Origin: JAENVU01 sp963756815 | GTDB taxonomy: Bacteria > Actinomycetota > Acidimicrobiia > IMCC26256 > JAENVU01 | Assembly: GCA_963756815.1 (NCBI GenBank) | Contig: CAVWPR010000004.1 | Location: forward strand, 124,001 to 188,000 | Direction: 5' to 3' | Length of the DNA stretch: 64,000 nt | Part shown: positions 28,826 through 35,927 of the stretch, piece after piece | How positions within the stretch are numbered: the stretch's first letter is position 1 | How the letters are laid out: the number at the start of each line of letters is the position of its first letter | Notes under the pieces: generated by a model | The model's database searches: none | Seen by the model: the letters and a program-made list of their open reading frames with translations, nothing else | What the model was told of the DNA's origin: nothing | Made by a program: the position numbers and the translations under genes

Positions 28826-29521
28826 TCAGTCCCGCCGCTGCGCCGATGTCCGCTCTGCCGCGGCCACCAGCGTGCCGATCGGGCTCGTCAACAGCTGAGC
28901 GCCGAGCTCCTCGACGTTGCGGTAGATCGCGATCGCGCCGGCCTCGGAGAGCTCGTGCCGGGAGAATCCCCCGCTCTCCACGCCCACACACCCCATGCCC
29001 GCGGCGTTCGCCGCCTCGACGTCCCAGACGCTGTCCCCGATCGCGAGCACGAGCGACGGATCGAGCCCACCGCGCGCCCGGGCGACCTCGAAGATCTGCG
29101 GATCGGGCTTCGAGCGGTCGACGTCGTCGCCGGTCGTCACCGCGTCGACCACGTCGTCCGCGTCGAGCACCTCGCGCATGCGCGCCAGCTCCGGCTTCGA
29201 CGCCGAGCTGGCGAGGATCACCGCGAGTCCCGCCTCGTGGAGCCCGCGCAACAGCGCCGCCGCGCCGGGGAACGCGACCATCTCGTGGTCGAGCTCCTGG
29301 TAGTGACGGTCGTGGGCCTCGTCGGCGCCTTCGAGCGCGTGGCCGAGCAGCTCGGGCACGAGTTGATCGCCACCCATGCCGACGAGCCGGTGAATGGCGT
29401 GCATCGGGGCCCAGCTGCCGAGGTCTCGCAGCGCGCGGGACCAGGCCAGCGTGTGCAGGTAGTTGGTGTCGAGGAGCGTCCCGTCACTGTCGACCAGCAC
29501 GCCGGCACGCCGTGCGCTCAC
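28826..29521 (-). CDS. HAD-superfamily phosphatase (beta-phosphoglucomutase/Gph-like)
   Basis: 231 residues. Motif I is LVDSDGTLLDT (DxDGT), motif II LASSAS, then the motif III Lys in RSKPDPQIF and motif IV IGDSVWDVEAA. The helical cap lies between I and II. Substrate unknown; relatives dephosphorylate phosphoglycolate or sugar phosphates. GTG 29521 overlaps the upstream GNAT stop by 4 bases (GTGA), so translation is coupled. Confidence 0.85.
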   Translation of the reverse strand: MSARRAGVLVDSDGTLLDTNYLHTLAWSRALRDLGSWAPMHAIHRLVGMGGDQLVPELLGHALEGADEAHDRHYQELDHEMVAFPGAAALLRGLHEAGLAVILASSASKPELARMREVLDADDVVDAVTTGDDVDRSKPDPQIFEVARARGGLDPSLVLAIGDSVWDVEAANAAGMGCVGVESGGFSRHELSEAGAIAIYRNVEELGAQLLTSPIGTLVAAAERTSAQRRD

Positions 29522-29805
29522 GCGGACACCACCAGGTCGCGGTACTCCGGGTGCGCCTCCACGAACTCGGCCACGAACCAGCACTGTGGGACCACGTGCA
29601 GCCCCTGGGCACGGAAGTCGTCGAGCGCGGCCGCGACGACCCGCGCGGCATACCCGCGACCCCGGAATCTCGGGTCCGTGTGCGTGTGGTGCATCACCAC
29701 CGTGGCGCCGTCGGCCCGGTACTCCGCGACCGCCAGCGACTCGCCGTCGACCAGGTACTCGTACCGCGACCGCTCGGCGTCGTGGTGCACCGACGGGTCC
29801 GTCAT
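29518..29805 (-). CDS. Small GNAT-family acetyltransferase (YjdJ-like)
   Basis: 95 residues, the compact GNAT form: MHHTHTDPRFRGRGYAARVV carries the acetyl-CoA loop (RGRGYA) and LHVVPQCWFVAEFVEAHPEY is the C-terminal signature of the PF14542 family. It heads the operon GNAT-HAD-DUF488/ATL. A SigB/SigF-like promoter at 29821-29846 faces it. Confidence 0.85.
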   Translation of the reverse strand: MTDPSVHHDAERSRYEYLVDGESLAVAEYRADGATVVMHHTHTDPRFRGRGYAARVVAAALDDFRAQGLHVVPQCWFVAEFVEAHPEYRDLVVSA

Positions 29806-29820
29806 CGTCACGCTCCCTCG

Positions 29821-29846
29821 ATACCCATGTCGGACCGCCGGCAAGC
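29821..29846 (-). promoter_or_regulatory. SigB/SigF-like promoter, GCTT-N16-GGGTAT (minus strand)
   Basis: Read on the minus strand: GCTT, 16 bases, GGGTAT, with the -10 ending 15 bases before ATG 29805. It matches the consensus at 9 of 10 positions and serves the GNAT-HAD-DUF488/ATL operon. It stands back to back with the udgX promoter at 29856. Confidence 0.55.
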
Positions 29847-29855
29847 GCAGCCGCC

Positions 29856-29881
29856 GTTTCCCGGTGTGGTGCCCGGGGTAG
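29856..29881 (+). promoter_or_regulatory. SigB/SigF-like promoter, GTTT-N16-GGGTAG, for udgX
   Basis: GTTT, 16 bases, GGGTAG (9 of 10 matches). The -10 ends 11 bases before GTG 29893, so the message would have almost no leader. The site lies inside the longest possible reading frame, which is why the start at 29893 is preferred over ATG 29827. Confidence 0.55.
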
Positions 29882-29892
29882 TCGAGCACACC

Positions 29893-30501
29893 GTGGCCGA
29901 GCCCGACACCGCGCCGACGATCACCGAGTTGCGCGCGTCGGCCGCCGTGTGCACCGACTGCGATCTGTACGAGCAGGCCACCCAGACCGTGTTCGGAGAA
30001 GGACCGGCCGACGCCGATCTCGTCCTCGTCGGTGAGCAGCCCGGCGATCGCGAGGACCGCGAGGGACGGCCGTTCATCGGTCCGGCGGGCCGCGTTCTCG
30101 ACGACGCCCTGCGCGCCGCCCAGATCGACCGCAGGCGCGTCTACGTGACGAACACCGTCAAGCACTTCAAGTGGGTGCCACGCGGCAAGCTCCGGTTGCA
30201 CAAGCAGCCGAACGCCGGCGAGGTCGCCGCGTGCCGGCAATGGTGGGAGCGTGAGCTCGAGGCCATCCGCCCGACGGGTGTCGTCGGCCTCGGCGCGGTC
30301 GCCGCCGGCGCGCTCCTGGGGCGCGACGTACGCGTCGGACGCGACCGCGGCACGTTCTTCGACCATCCGCTCGCCGCCTGGGCGACGCTGACCGCCCACC
30401 CGTCCAGCATCCTGCGCGCACCGGACCGGGACGCCCGCTTCGAGGAGCTGGTCACGGACCTCGTCGGTGTCCGCCACCGTCTGGAGTCGTCCGGCCGATG
30501 A
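29893..30501 (+). CDS. udgX: UdgX-type uracil-DNA glycosylase (covalent uracil-binding)
   Basis: 202 residues from GTG 29893. Motif A GEQPGDREDREGRPFIGPAG and TNTVKHFKWVPRGKLRLHKQP are the UdgX hallmarks. H103 corresponds to the histidine (H109 in M. smegmatis UdgX) that forms a covalent bond with the deoxyribose after uracil removal. C20-x-x-C23 belongs to the Fe-S site. The late HPSSILR loop is present. The longer start at ATG 29827 would add 22 poorly conserved residues and place the promoter inside the gene. It probably belongs to a DNA-repair regulon with the divergent ATL operon. Confidence 0.92.
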   Translation: MAEPDTAPTITELRASAAVCTDCDLYEQATQTVFGEGPADADLVLVGEQPGDREDREGRPFIGPAGRVLDDALRAAQIDRRRVYVTNTVKHFKWVPRGKLRLHKQPNAGEVAACRQWWERELEAIRPTGVVGLGAVAAGALLGRDVRVGRDRGTFFDHPLAAWATLTAHPSSILRAPDRDARFEELVTDLVGVRHRLESSGR

Positions 30502-30503
30502 GG

Positions 30504-30680
30504 CTACGGCTCAGAGGGTCGGGTGCAGCGATGGACGATCACGCCGTCGACCGTCACGATGCGCTCGCGCGGTCCGGTACTGGTGGTCACCAGCGCGGCG
30601 AGCGGACGACGGCCCCGCTCGATCCACACCTCGGCCCCGCACTGGGTGCACTCCCACCGGCTCGCGCTGATCTGACGCAT
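30504..30680 (-). CDS. Small zinc-ribbon-like protein (58 aa)
   Basis: A 58-residue frame: MRQISASRWECTQCGAEVW ... VIVHRCTRPSEP. It has one CxxC pair (C11, C14) near the N-terminus and a late His-Arg-Cys, which together could bind zinc. GAGGTG precedes ATG 30680 by about 5 bases. The stop is 2 bases from the convergent udgX stop. Unknown function; similar tiny zinc ribbons occur elsewhere in this island (45788, 46392). Confidence 0.6.
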   Translation of the reverse strand: MRQISASRWECTQCGAEVWIERGRRPLAALVTTSTGPRERIVTVDGVIVHRCTRPSEP

Positions 30681-30747
30681 CCCGCACCTCGCGACCGACT
30701 CGGACCGTCGAAGTATCGCAGGGGGTCGCCCCGCGGTCGTGCTCGGC

Positions 30748-30772
30748 GTTTCAGCGGCGCGTCACGGGGAAG
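30748..30772 (+). promoter_or_regulatory. SigB/SigF-like promoter, GTTT-N15-GGGAAG
   Basis: GTTT, 15 bases, GGGAAG: full -35 and 4 of 6 in the -10. It ends 9 bases before ATG 30782 of the 23-residue membrane peptide. The surrounding CGGCGTTTC recurs at 39159. Confidence 0.38.
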
Positions 30773-30781
30773 AACTGGAGC

Positions 30782-30853
30782 ATGTATATCGGCGGCGGTG
30801 TCATCGTCCTCATCCTGATCATCCTGCTCGTCCTGTTCCTCGTCCGGCGCTGA
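30782..30853 (+). CDS. 23-residue single-helix membrane peptide
   Basis: MYIGGG followed by a run of V/I/L (about 14 residues) and a final VRR: one membrane helix with a positive cytoplasmic end. TGGAG precedes the ATG by 3 bases, and a SigB/SigF-like promoter lies upstream. Very similar tiny peptides occur next to stress genes in other actinobacteria (from memory). It starts an apparent two-gene unit with the DUF6328 gene 20 bases downstream. Confidence 0.6.
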   Translation: MYIGGGVIVLILIILLVLFLVRR

Positions 30854-30873
30854 CGCCGGGTGGCACCGCGAGC

Positions 30874-31452
30874 ATGGCGAACGACGACCGGCACCGGAGC
30901 CGCGCCGACGCCGAAGGGCTCGACGACGAGAGCGACCGCACCGAGATCCGCAACCGGTACTACGGGTTGCTCCAAGAGCTCCGCGTCGTGGTCACCGGGG
31001 TGCAGGTCCTGCTCGCGTTCCTGCTCACGGTGCCGTTCGCGCAAGGGTTCTCCCGTCTCGACGAGGCGCAGCGGGCCTGGTTCGGCGGCGCACTGCTCAG
31101 CGCAACGCTCTCGGTCATCGCGTTCGTCACGCCGACGGCGATGCATCGGTTCGGCAAGCGAACGGCGCGAGGAGATCGGCTCGCCCTCAGCATCGTCGCG
31201 ACGCGCCTCGGTCTGTTCTTCCTGGCGCTGGCCGTGCTGTTCTCGTTCGCGGTCGTCGTCGACTACCTGTACCGCGGCATCACGCCCGTGGTGCTCGTCA
31301 GCTTGGTTGCCGTGGCACTGGTCCTCGCATGGCTCGTCGTGCCGTTGCTCACGTATCTGACCGACCGGAAGCGGACCGATCACACGCCGCCATCCGGACC
31401 GGACACGAACGAACGCGCGCCACTGGGCAGGTCCCGGTGGCCGCATCGGTGA
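30874..31452 (+). CDS. DUF6328-like four-helix membrane protein
   Basis: 192 residues. A charged N-terminus ending RNRYYGLLQELRVVVTGVQVLLAFLL is the DUF6328 signature. Four hydrophobic segments follow (about 40-58, 68-88, 107-126, 134-155), then a hydrophilic tail. Unknown function. It follows the 23-residue peptide and likely shares its stress promoter. Confidence 0.75.
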   Translation: MANDDRHRSRADAEGLDDESDRTEIRNRYYGLLQELRVVVTGVQVLLAFLLTVPFAQGFSRLDEAQRAWFGGALLSATLSVIAFVTPTAMHRFGKRTARGDRLALSIVATRLGLFFLALAVLFSFAVVVDYLYRGITPVVLVSLVAVALVLAWLVVPLLTYLTDRKRTDHTPPSGPDTNERAPLGRSRWPHR

Positions 31453-31510
31453 CGCCGGCCCGAGGAGCGCTCGTGCAGGTCCTCGGCGAGCGGGCGCCGC
31501 GCATCCCGTC

Positions 31511-32953
31511 TCAGACCGCGGCGAGCGCCGACTCCCGTGCTCGCTCGATCCCGTGCGCCGTGTCGATCGTGACCGCTTCGGGCCACGGGTCGGCGACCGC
31601 GCTCATCGCGTCGGCCACGCCGGCAGTTGCGTCCGACGCGTCGGATCCTTCGGCGGCGCGGTCCTCGAGGCGCGTGCGGGTGACGGACCGCGGGGCGACG
31701 CAGCGGAGCTCGACGAGCTCGCTCACCGAGGAGGCAGCCAGCGCACGGGCCGCAGCTCGACGGGCCGCATCACCCCACGACGCGTCGAGGATCACGGGCT
31801 CGCCCCGGGCCACCAGCGCCGCGGCCCGCTCCAGGAGCGTGGCGTAGGTCGCGTCTGTCGTCCGCGCGTCGTACGGGCCGGCTCCGAACGCGACGTCGTG
31901 GTGTTCGGCGTGACCGACGCCGACCAGGTCCTTGCGGATCTCGTCGGAACGAAGGACCGACCAACCGAGTCGCGCCGCGAGGTCGACCGACAGGGTCGAC
32001 TTGCCGGTCCCGGGGAGCCCCCCCACGAGCGCCAGCACGACACGACCATGGCGGAGGTGCTCGTCGGCCAGCCCGAGCAGGCGCGACGCGGCGGCCGCCG
32101 CTGTCTCATCGCCCTGCGAGGCGCGCAGGCACGCGACCTTCGACCGCACGTGCGCCCGGTACGCGATGTAGTGGTGCGCGAGCGTCATCGGGTACGTCTC
32201 GGCCGAGAATTCGCGGTACCAGCCGAGGAAGCGCGACGCGAGGTCGGGCGCTCCGATGCGCTCCAGGTCCATGGCGAGGAACCCGACGTCGGCCAGCACG
32301 TCACCGGCGCGGAGGGCGTCGTCGAACTCGAGACAGTCGAGGATCCGCGGTCCGTCGTCGAGGCAGAAGATGTCGTCGGCGAGCAGATCCCCGTGCCCGT
32401 CGCAGATCTTTCCGTGGCCGATCCGCTCCGAGAACAGGACGCCGCGTCCGTCGAGATACCGACGCACGCGCTCGGTCACCGCGGCCACGACGTCGGGATC
32501 GAGCACCGAGCCCACGAACGGCTCCATCGTCGCGAAGCTCGACTCCCATCGGGCCCGCACCGCGTCGACGGTGCCGGTGGCCGAGATCTCGGGCGAGCGA
32601 TCGGCCCGGACGTGGAACGCGGCCAGGTCGCGTGCGACCGCGCGCAGGCACCGGTCGACGTCCGTGCCGGCCGCGACCATCGTGGCCAGCCGGCGATCGT
32701 CGGGCATGCGGCGCATCACGACGAGGTGCTCACACGGGACACCGTCGGGTCCGAGCACGTCGGCCACACCGAGATACACGTCCGGCGCCAGCCGCCGGTT
32801 CAACGCGACCTCCCGGCGACACTGCTCCGCCCGGAGCTCCGGGGTCGAGAGGTCGACGAAGTCCAGATGCACCGGCTTCTTGATCTTGTACACCCGCTCA
32901 CCGAGGAAGACCAGGGTGGACACGTGCGTCTCGAGGACCGCGGCGGGCTGCAT
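31511..32953 (-). CDS. Fusion of APH-like kinase and P-loop nucleotide kinase (COG2187/COG0645 type)
   Basis: 480 residues. The first 300 resemble aminoglycoside phosphotransferases: VYKIKKPVHLDFVDL, then HGKICDGHGDLLADDIF (Brenner-type HGD) and ILDCLEFDDALR. The last 170 form a P-loop kinase with GLPGTGKST and RSDEIRKDLVG. This architecture is common in bacterial stress islands; the substrate is unknown. Last of a minus-strand series after the hibernation factor and two small genes. Confidence 0.85.
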   Translation of the reverse strand: MQPAAVLETHVSTLVFLGERVYKIKKPVHLDFVDLSTPELRAEQCRREVALNRRLAPDVYLGVADVLGPDGVPCEHLVVMRRMPDDRRLATMVAAGTDVDRCLRAVARDLAAFHVRADRSPEISATGTVDAVRARWESSFATMEPFVGSVLDPDVVAAVTERVRRYLDGRGVLFSERIGHGKICDGHGDLLADDIFCLDDGPRILDCLEFDDALRAGDVLADVGFLAMDLERIGAPDLASRFLGWYREFSAETYPMTLAHHYIAYRAHVRSKVACLRASQGDETAAAAASRLLGLADEHLRHGRVVLALVGGLPGTGKSTLSVDLAARLGWSVLRSDEIRKDLVGVGHAEHHDVAFGAGPYDARTTDATYATLLERAAALVARGEPVILDASWGDAARRAAARALAASSVSELVELRCVAPRSVTRTRLEDRAAEGSDASDATAGVADAMSAVADPWPEAVTIDTAHGIERARESALAAV

Positions 32954-32962
32954 CCGGGATCG

Positions 32963-33250
32963 CTACCCCGCCGACGCCACCAGCAGTCGCGCGTCGAGCA
33001 GCGCGTCGATCACCCGCGACCGTTCGACCAGCTCGCCGCCGTGCGGGAGCGCGTCGTCGAGGCACGACCGCACCGCGGCACAGACCCCGGGGTCGTCGAT
33101 GCTCGAGCACACGCCTTCGAAGACCGCGACGGCCGATGGGCAGGTGAAGACGGTGCGGTACGCGGCCACCGCGAGGGCGCCGTCGATGGCGGTGAGGGCC
33201 GCCGGCTCTCGCCGCGACGGGCGGATGGCGGCGAGCGTCGATCCTCTCAT
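32963..33250 (-). CDS. Small protein of unknown function (95 aa)
   Basis: 95 residues, mostly helical, with three cysteines (FTCPSAVAVFEGVCSSIDD ... VRSCLDDAL). No family recognised. ATG 33250 overlaps the TGA of the preceding 38-residue gene (ATGA), and the kinase gene follows 9 bases later, which supports it being a real operon member. Confidence 0.5.
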   Translation of the reverse strand: MRGSTLAAIRPSRREPAALTAIDGALAVAAYRTVFTCPSAVAVFEGVCSSIDDPGVCAAVRSCLDDALPHGGELVERSRVIDALLDARLLVASAG

Positions 33251-33363
33251 CGGTTTCGTCCTGCGGTCGTGTGATCCGGAGCGGCGCGGTACGCGGCCAG
33301 GAGCTCTGCGGCCAGCTCGCTGGTGGGCTCGTGAGCGGACAGGTACTGGATGAGCTCGAACAT
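33247..33363 (-). CDS. Micro-ORF, 38 aa, leader of the small-gene operon
   Basis: MFELIQYLSAHEPTSELAAE then LLAAYRAAPDHT: one amphipathic helix and a basic tail. A GAGGGGG ribosome-binding site lies 6 bases before ATG 33363, and the stop overlaps the next start by 4 bases. Good signals despite its size; function unknown. Confidence 0.5.
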   Translation of the reverse strand: MFELIQYLSAHEPTSELAAELLAAYRAAPDHTTAGRNR

Positions 33364-33443
33364 CTCGTTCCCCCTCGGTCGTGTACCGCCATCATGCGGG
33401 CGGCCGGGGCGGTCCGGGCAGGGCAGGAGGTCCCGACCGTCCC

Positions 33444-33457
33444 GGGCCCCGGGTCCC
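33444..33457 (-). promoter_or_regulatory. Weak DosR-like box, GGGACCCGGGGCCC (minus strand)
   Basis: On the minus strand GGGAC, four bases, GGCCC. It matches the outer arms of DosR boxes and lies about 80 bases upstream of ATG 33363. The centre is G/C only, so this may be chance. Confidence 0.2.
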
Positions 33458-33467
33458 CTCCGGTGAC

Positions 33468-34260
33468 TCACGACGAGGCCGGCACGATGAGCCCGTAGTG
33501 CCCGTCGTAGCGGTGGTAGAGGACCCGACCCCGTCCGTCGTCCGGGTCGAGGAAGAACACGTGCCGCAACCCGCCGAGCTCCAGGAGGTCGGCCGCCTCC
33601 TCCGTGGTCGCCGTCGGCGGTCGCGGCTCACGGCGCTCGATCGGCGCCGCCGCGTCGGTCAGTGAGCACGTCGCCGACGGCTCCGACAGGACGTACCCGG
33701 CGTCGCGGTCACGGGCGATCACGTTGTCCTCACCCGTCTCCAGGTTCACGAAGAGATAGAAGTCGTGGTCGAGCAGCTCGAGGTCGAAGGCCGCCTCGTC
33801 GGGCGTCATCGCGTCCACGGCGAAGGTCTTGGTCCGCACGACCTCGCGCTCGTCGACCGGACGCGGGAAGTAGCTCGGGCGTGAGGTCTCGCGGTCGCCG
33901 TGGTGCCACTGGCCCGGGTCCGAGCTCCGGGCGCGACGCAGCCTTCGACGCCTGGTGGTGGGCGAACCGCTCGAGCCGCTGCCGGAGCCGGGCGTCGAGC
34001 AGGTCGACCGCCTCGTGCATCGTGGGCGCGGCGACGTGGGCGAGGACCGGGCGGCCCTTGACGTCGAGCTCACCCTTGGCGGACGCCGGACGGTCACGAG
34101 CCGGATCGTCGTGCGCAGTGAGCACGACGCGCGCGAAATGGACGGGCGCCGACGCCGACGCCGACAACCGGGCGATCTTGGCCTCGGCGTACTCGCGCTC
34201 CGTCGCGCTCACCTCACCCCGGCACTGCAGCACCACATCGGTCGTCGCATCGGTGGTCAT
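33468..34260 (-). CDS. Ribosome hibernation factor (HPF/RafH-like), two C-terminal domains, one frameshift
   Basis: About 262 residues. N-terminal S30AE/HPF domain, residues 1-100 (VVLQCRGEVSATEREYAEAKI ...). After a frameshift near 33955 comes a linker, then a first S30AE C-terminal domain (VRTKTFAVDAMTPDEAAFDL ... HDFYLFVNLETGED) and a second one (TTEEAADLLELGGLRHVFFL ... YHRYDGHYGLIVPA). HPF parks 70S ribosomes in dormancy; mycobacterial RafH of similar length is DosR-controlled. A DosR-like box faces ATG 34260. Divergent from the CBS gene. Confidence 0.85.
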
Positions 34261-34321
34261 GGGCACCCTCTCCCTCCGGTCCGGTCGCCCCGATCGTCCG
34301 CCCGGCACGGTCCCGATGCCC

Positions 34322-34336
34322 AGGGCCGAAGGTCAT
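34322..34336 (-). promoter_or_regulatory. DosR-like box B, ATGACCTTCGGCCCT (minus strand)
   Basis: Minus-strand ATGACCTTCGGCCCT, 61 bases upstream of the hibernation-factor start. It agrees with box A (34348) at 12 of 15 positions and with the mycobacterial form GGGAC-N4-GGCCCT, except for the first two bases. Confidence 0.45.
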
Positions 34337-34347
34337 GGACCGCTTCG

Positions 34348-34362
34348 GTGACTTTGGGCCCT
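34348..34362 (+). promoter_or_regulatory. DosR-like box A, GTGACTTTGGGCCCT
   Basis: GTGACTTTGGGCCCT, differing at one position from GGGACTTTNGGCCCT, 69 bases before the CBS gene. Together with box B (centres 26 bases apart, opposite orientation) it occupies the divergent promoter region. Confidence 0.5.
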
Positions 34363-34431
34363 ACCCGTGGGACGCACGCGGTGCGAACCTCGGCTCGAAC
34401 CGCTCGTGCCACCTCCAGAGGGAGCTCCGAC

Positions 34432-34818
34432 ATGCACGCCGACGAGGACGTCGAGACCATCGTGACCCGCCCCGTGGTCCTGGTCGACAGCCAGGCCACC
34501 CTCCGAGACGCCGCACGGCTCCTGTCCGACGAGGCGATCGGCGTCGCCATCGTCCGCGGCCGTCACCAGCCGGTGCTCGTGTCCGAACGTGACATCGTCC
34601 GCGCCGTCGCGGAAGGTGCCCGCCCCGATCTCGACCACGTCGACGAGGTGATGAACGCCGACGTCGCGTTCGCCGGACCGCACGACTCGATCCGGACGAT
34701 CGCTCGCATCATGCTCGACAACGAGGTGCGACACGTCCCCATCGTCGCCGACGGTGCAGTGGTGCGGGTCGTGTCCGAGCGCGAGGTGCTGCGGGCGTTG
34801 CTGGCCGACGAGAGCTGA
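34432..34818 (+). CDS. Tandem CBS-domain protein (Hrp1-like)
   Basis: 128 residues: two CBS motifs (DSQATLRDAARLLSDEAIGVAIV and HDSIRTIARIMLDNEVRHVPIV), the second ending VVSEREVLRALL. Single-CBS-pair proteins bind adenine nucleotides; hypoxic response protein 1 of M. tuberculosis is of this size and DosR-induced. GAGGGAGC is 6-7 bases before ATG 34432. A DosR-like box lies upstream. The stop is within a hairpin shared with the convergent acetate kinase gene. Confidence 0.88.
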   Translation: MHADEDVETIVTRPVVLVDSQATLRDAARLLSDEAIGVAIVRGRHQPVLVSERDIVRAVAEGARPDLDHVDEVMNADVAFAGPHDSIRTIARIMLDNEVRHVPIVADGAVVRVVSEREVLRALLADES

Positions 34819-34834
34819 TCGCCGACGGCGATCA
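34816..34834. terminator. Bidirectional hairpin between CBS and ackA genes
   Basis: TGATCGCC-GAC-GGCGATCA, an 8-bp perfect stem that begins at the CBS stop codon and lies 74 bases past the acetate kinase stop. It suits a two-way terminator between convergent genes. Confidence 0.5.
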
Positions 34835-34907
34835 CGTCGCCGCTGTTCTTCGACCCGGTCCCGGCGCGCGGCGAAGAAGTTCGACGTCGAGGTCTCGGAG
34901 ACGAGCG

Positions 34908-35927
34908 TCAGCCCGCGGCGAGCAGCCGCTCGGCTTCGCGTGCCATCTGCAGGTCCTCCCGTGCGGTCACCACGAACGAACGCACCCGTGCGTCGGGGCC
35001 CGTGATCTCGCGGTCGCCACCGCCTCCGGCTCCGTCGGCGATCGCGACCCCGAGCCAGGCCGTGGCCTCGGCCAGCGCGGCGCGCACGATCGCGTCGTGC
35101 TCGCCCACGCCGCCGGTGAACACGAGGGCGTCGACCCCGCTCAACGTGAACACGCAACTGCCGAGCAGCGCGACGGCCCGGTGGAGCCACACCTCGAAGG
35201 CGAGGATCGCGTCGGCATCGCCGGCGGCGGCACGCGCGTGGACCTCTCGCATGTCGGAGGTCCCGCAGAGCCCGACGAGCCCGCTCTGTCGCTCCAACAC
35301 ATCGGCGAGATCGTCGTGGCCCTGCTGCGCCAGCCAGAGCAACGCACCCGGGTCGACCGCCCCGGAACGCGTGGCCATCACGAGCCCGTCGACCGGCGTG
35401 AAGCCCATCGTCGTCATCACGCTGCGTCCGTCCCGGACCGCGCACAGCGACTGCCCGCCGCCCAGATGCGCGACGACCACGCGGCGCGCATCCGGAGCGA
35501 GGGTCGCGACGCGCCGGGCCGACCACGCGTGGGAGAGACCGTGGAACCCGTACACGCGCACCGTGGCGCGCAGGCGGGCCGGGAGCGCATACGTACGCGC
35601 CGCCGCCGGGAGCGTGGCGTGGAACGCGGTGTCGAAGCAGGCGACGTTCGGCACGTCCGGCCAGGTCGCCCGACACCGGTCGATTCCCGCGAGCGCCTGC
35701 GGCTGGTGGAGGGGCGCGAGCGCGGTCAGTGCAGTGAGCTCTTCGACGATCCGGTCGTCGACCACCACGGCGCCCGATCGGTCGCCGCCGTGGACGACGC
35801 GGTGGGCGACCACGTCCGGCGGCGGCGCGGTCAGCGCATCCTCCAGCGTGGTCACCGCCGCCGTGTCGTCCTCGACGAGTACGACCTTCGTCGACGTCGA
35901 GCCCGCGTTGACGGTGAGGATCCGCAC
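34908..35927 (-). CDS. ackA: Acetate kinase
   Basis: 339 residues. VRILTVNAGSTSTKVVLVED (phosphate-1 region), then YGFHGLSH, VVAHLGGGQSLCAV and GVDALVFTGGVGEHD are the acetate/sugar kinase signatures. It is about 60 residues shorter than E. coli AckA, as in some other actinobacterial forms. It makes ATP from acetyl phosphate supplied by the phosphoketolase whose gene immediately precedes it: GTG 35927 abuts the xfp stop with no gap. Confidence 0.92.
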   Translation of the reverse strand: MRILTVNAGSTSTKVVLVEDDTAAVTTLEDALTAPPPDVVAHRVVHGGDRSGAVVVDDRIVEELTALTALAPLHQPQALAGIDRCRATWPDVPNVACFDTAFHATLPAAARTYALPARLRATVRVYGFHGLSHAWSARRVATLAPDARRVVVAHLGGGQSLCAVRDGRSVMTTMGFTPVDGLVMATRSGAVDPGALLWLAQQGHDDLADVLERQSGLVGLCGTSDMREVHARAAAGDADAILAFEVWLHRAVALLGSCVFTLSGVDALVFTGGVGEHDAIVRAALAEATAWLGVAIADGAGGGGDREITGPDARVRSFVVTAREDLQMAREAERLLAAG

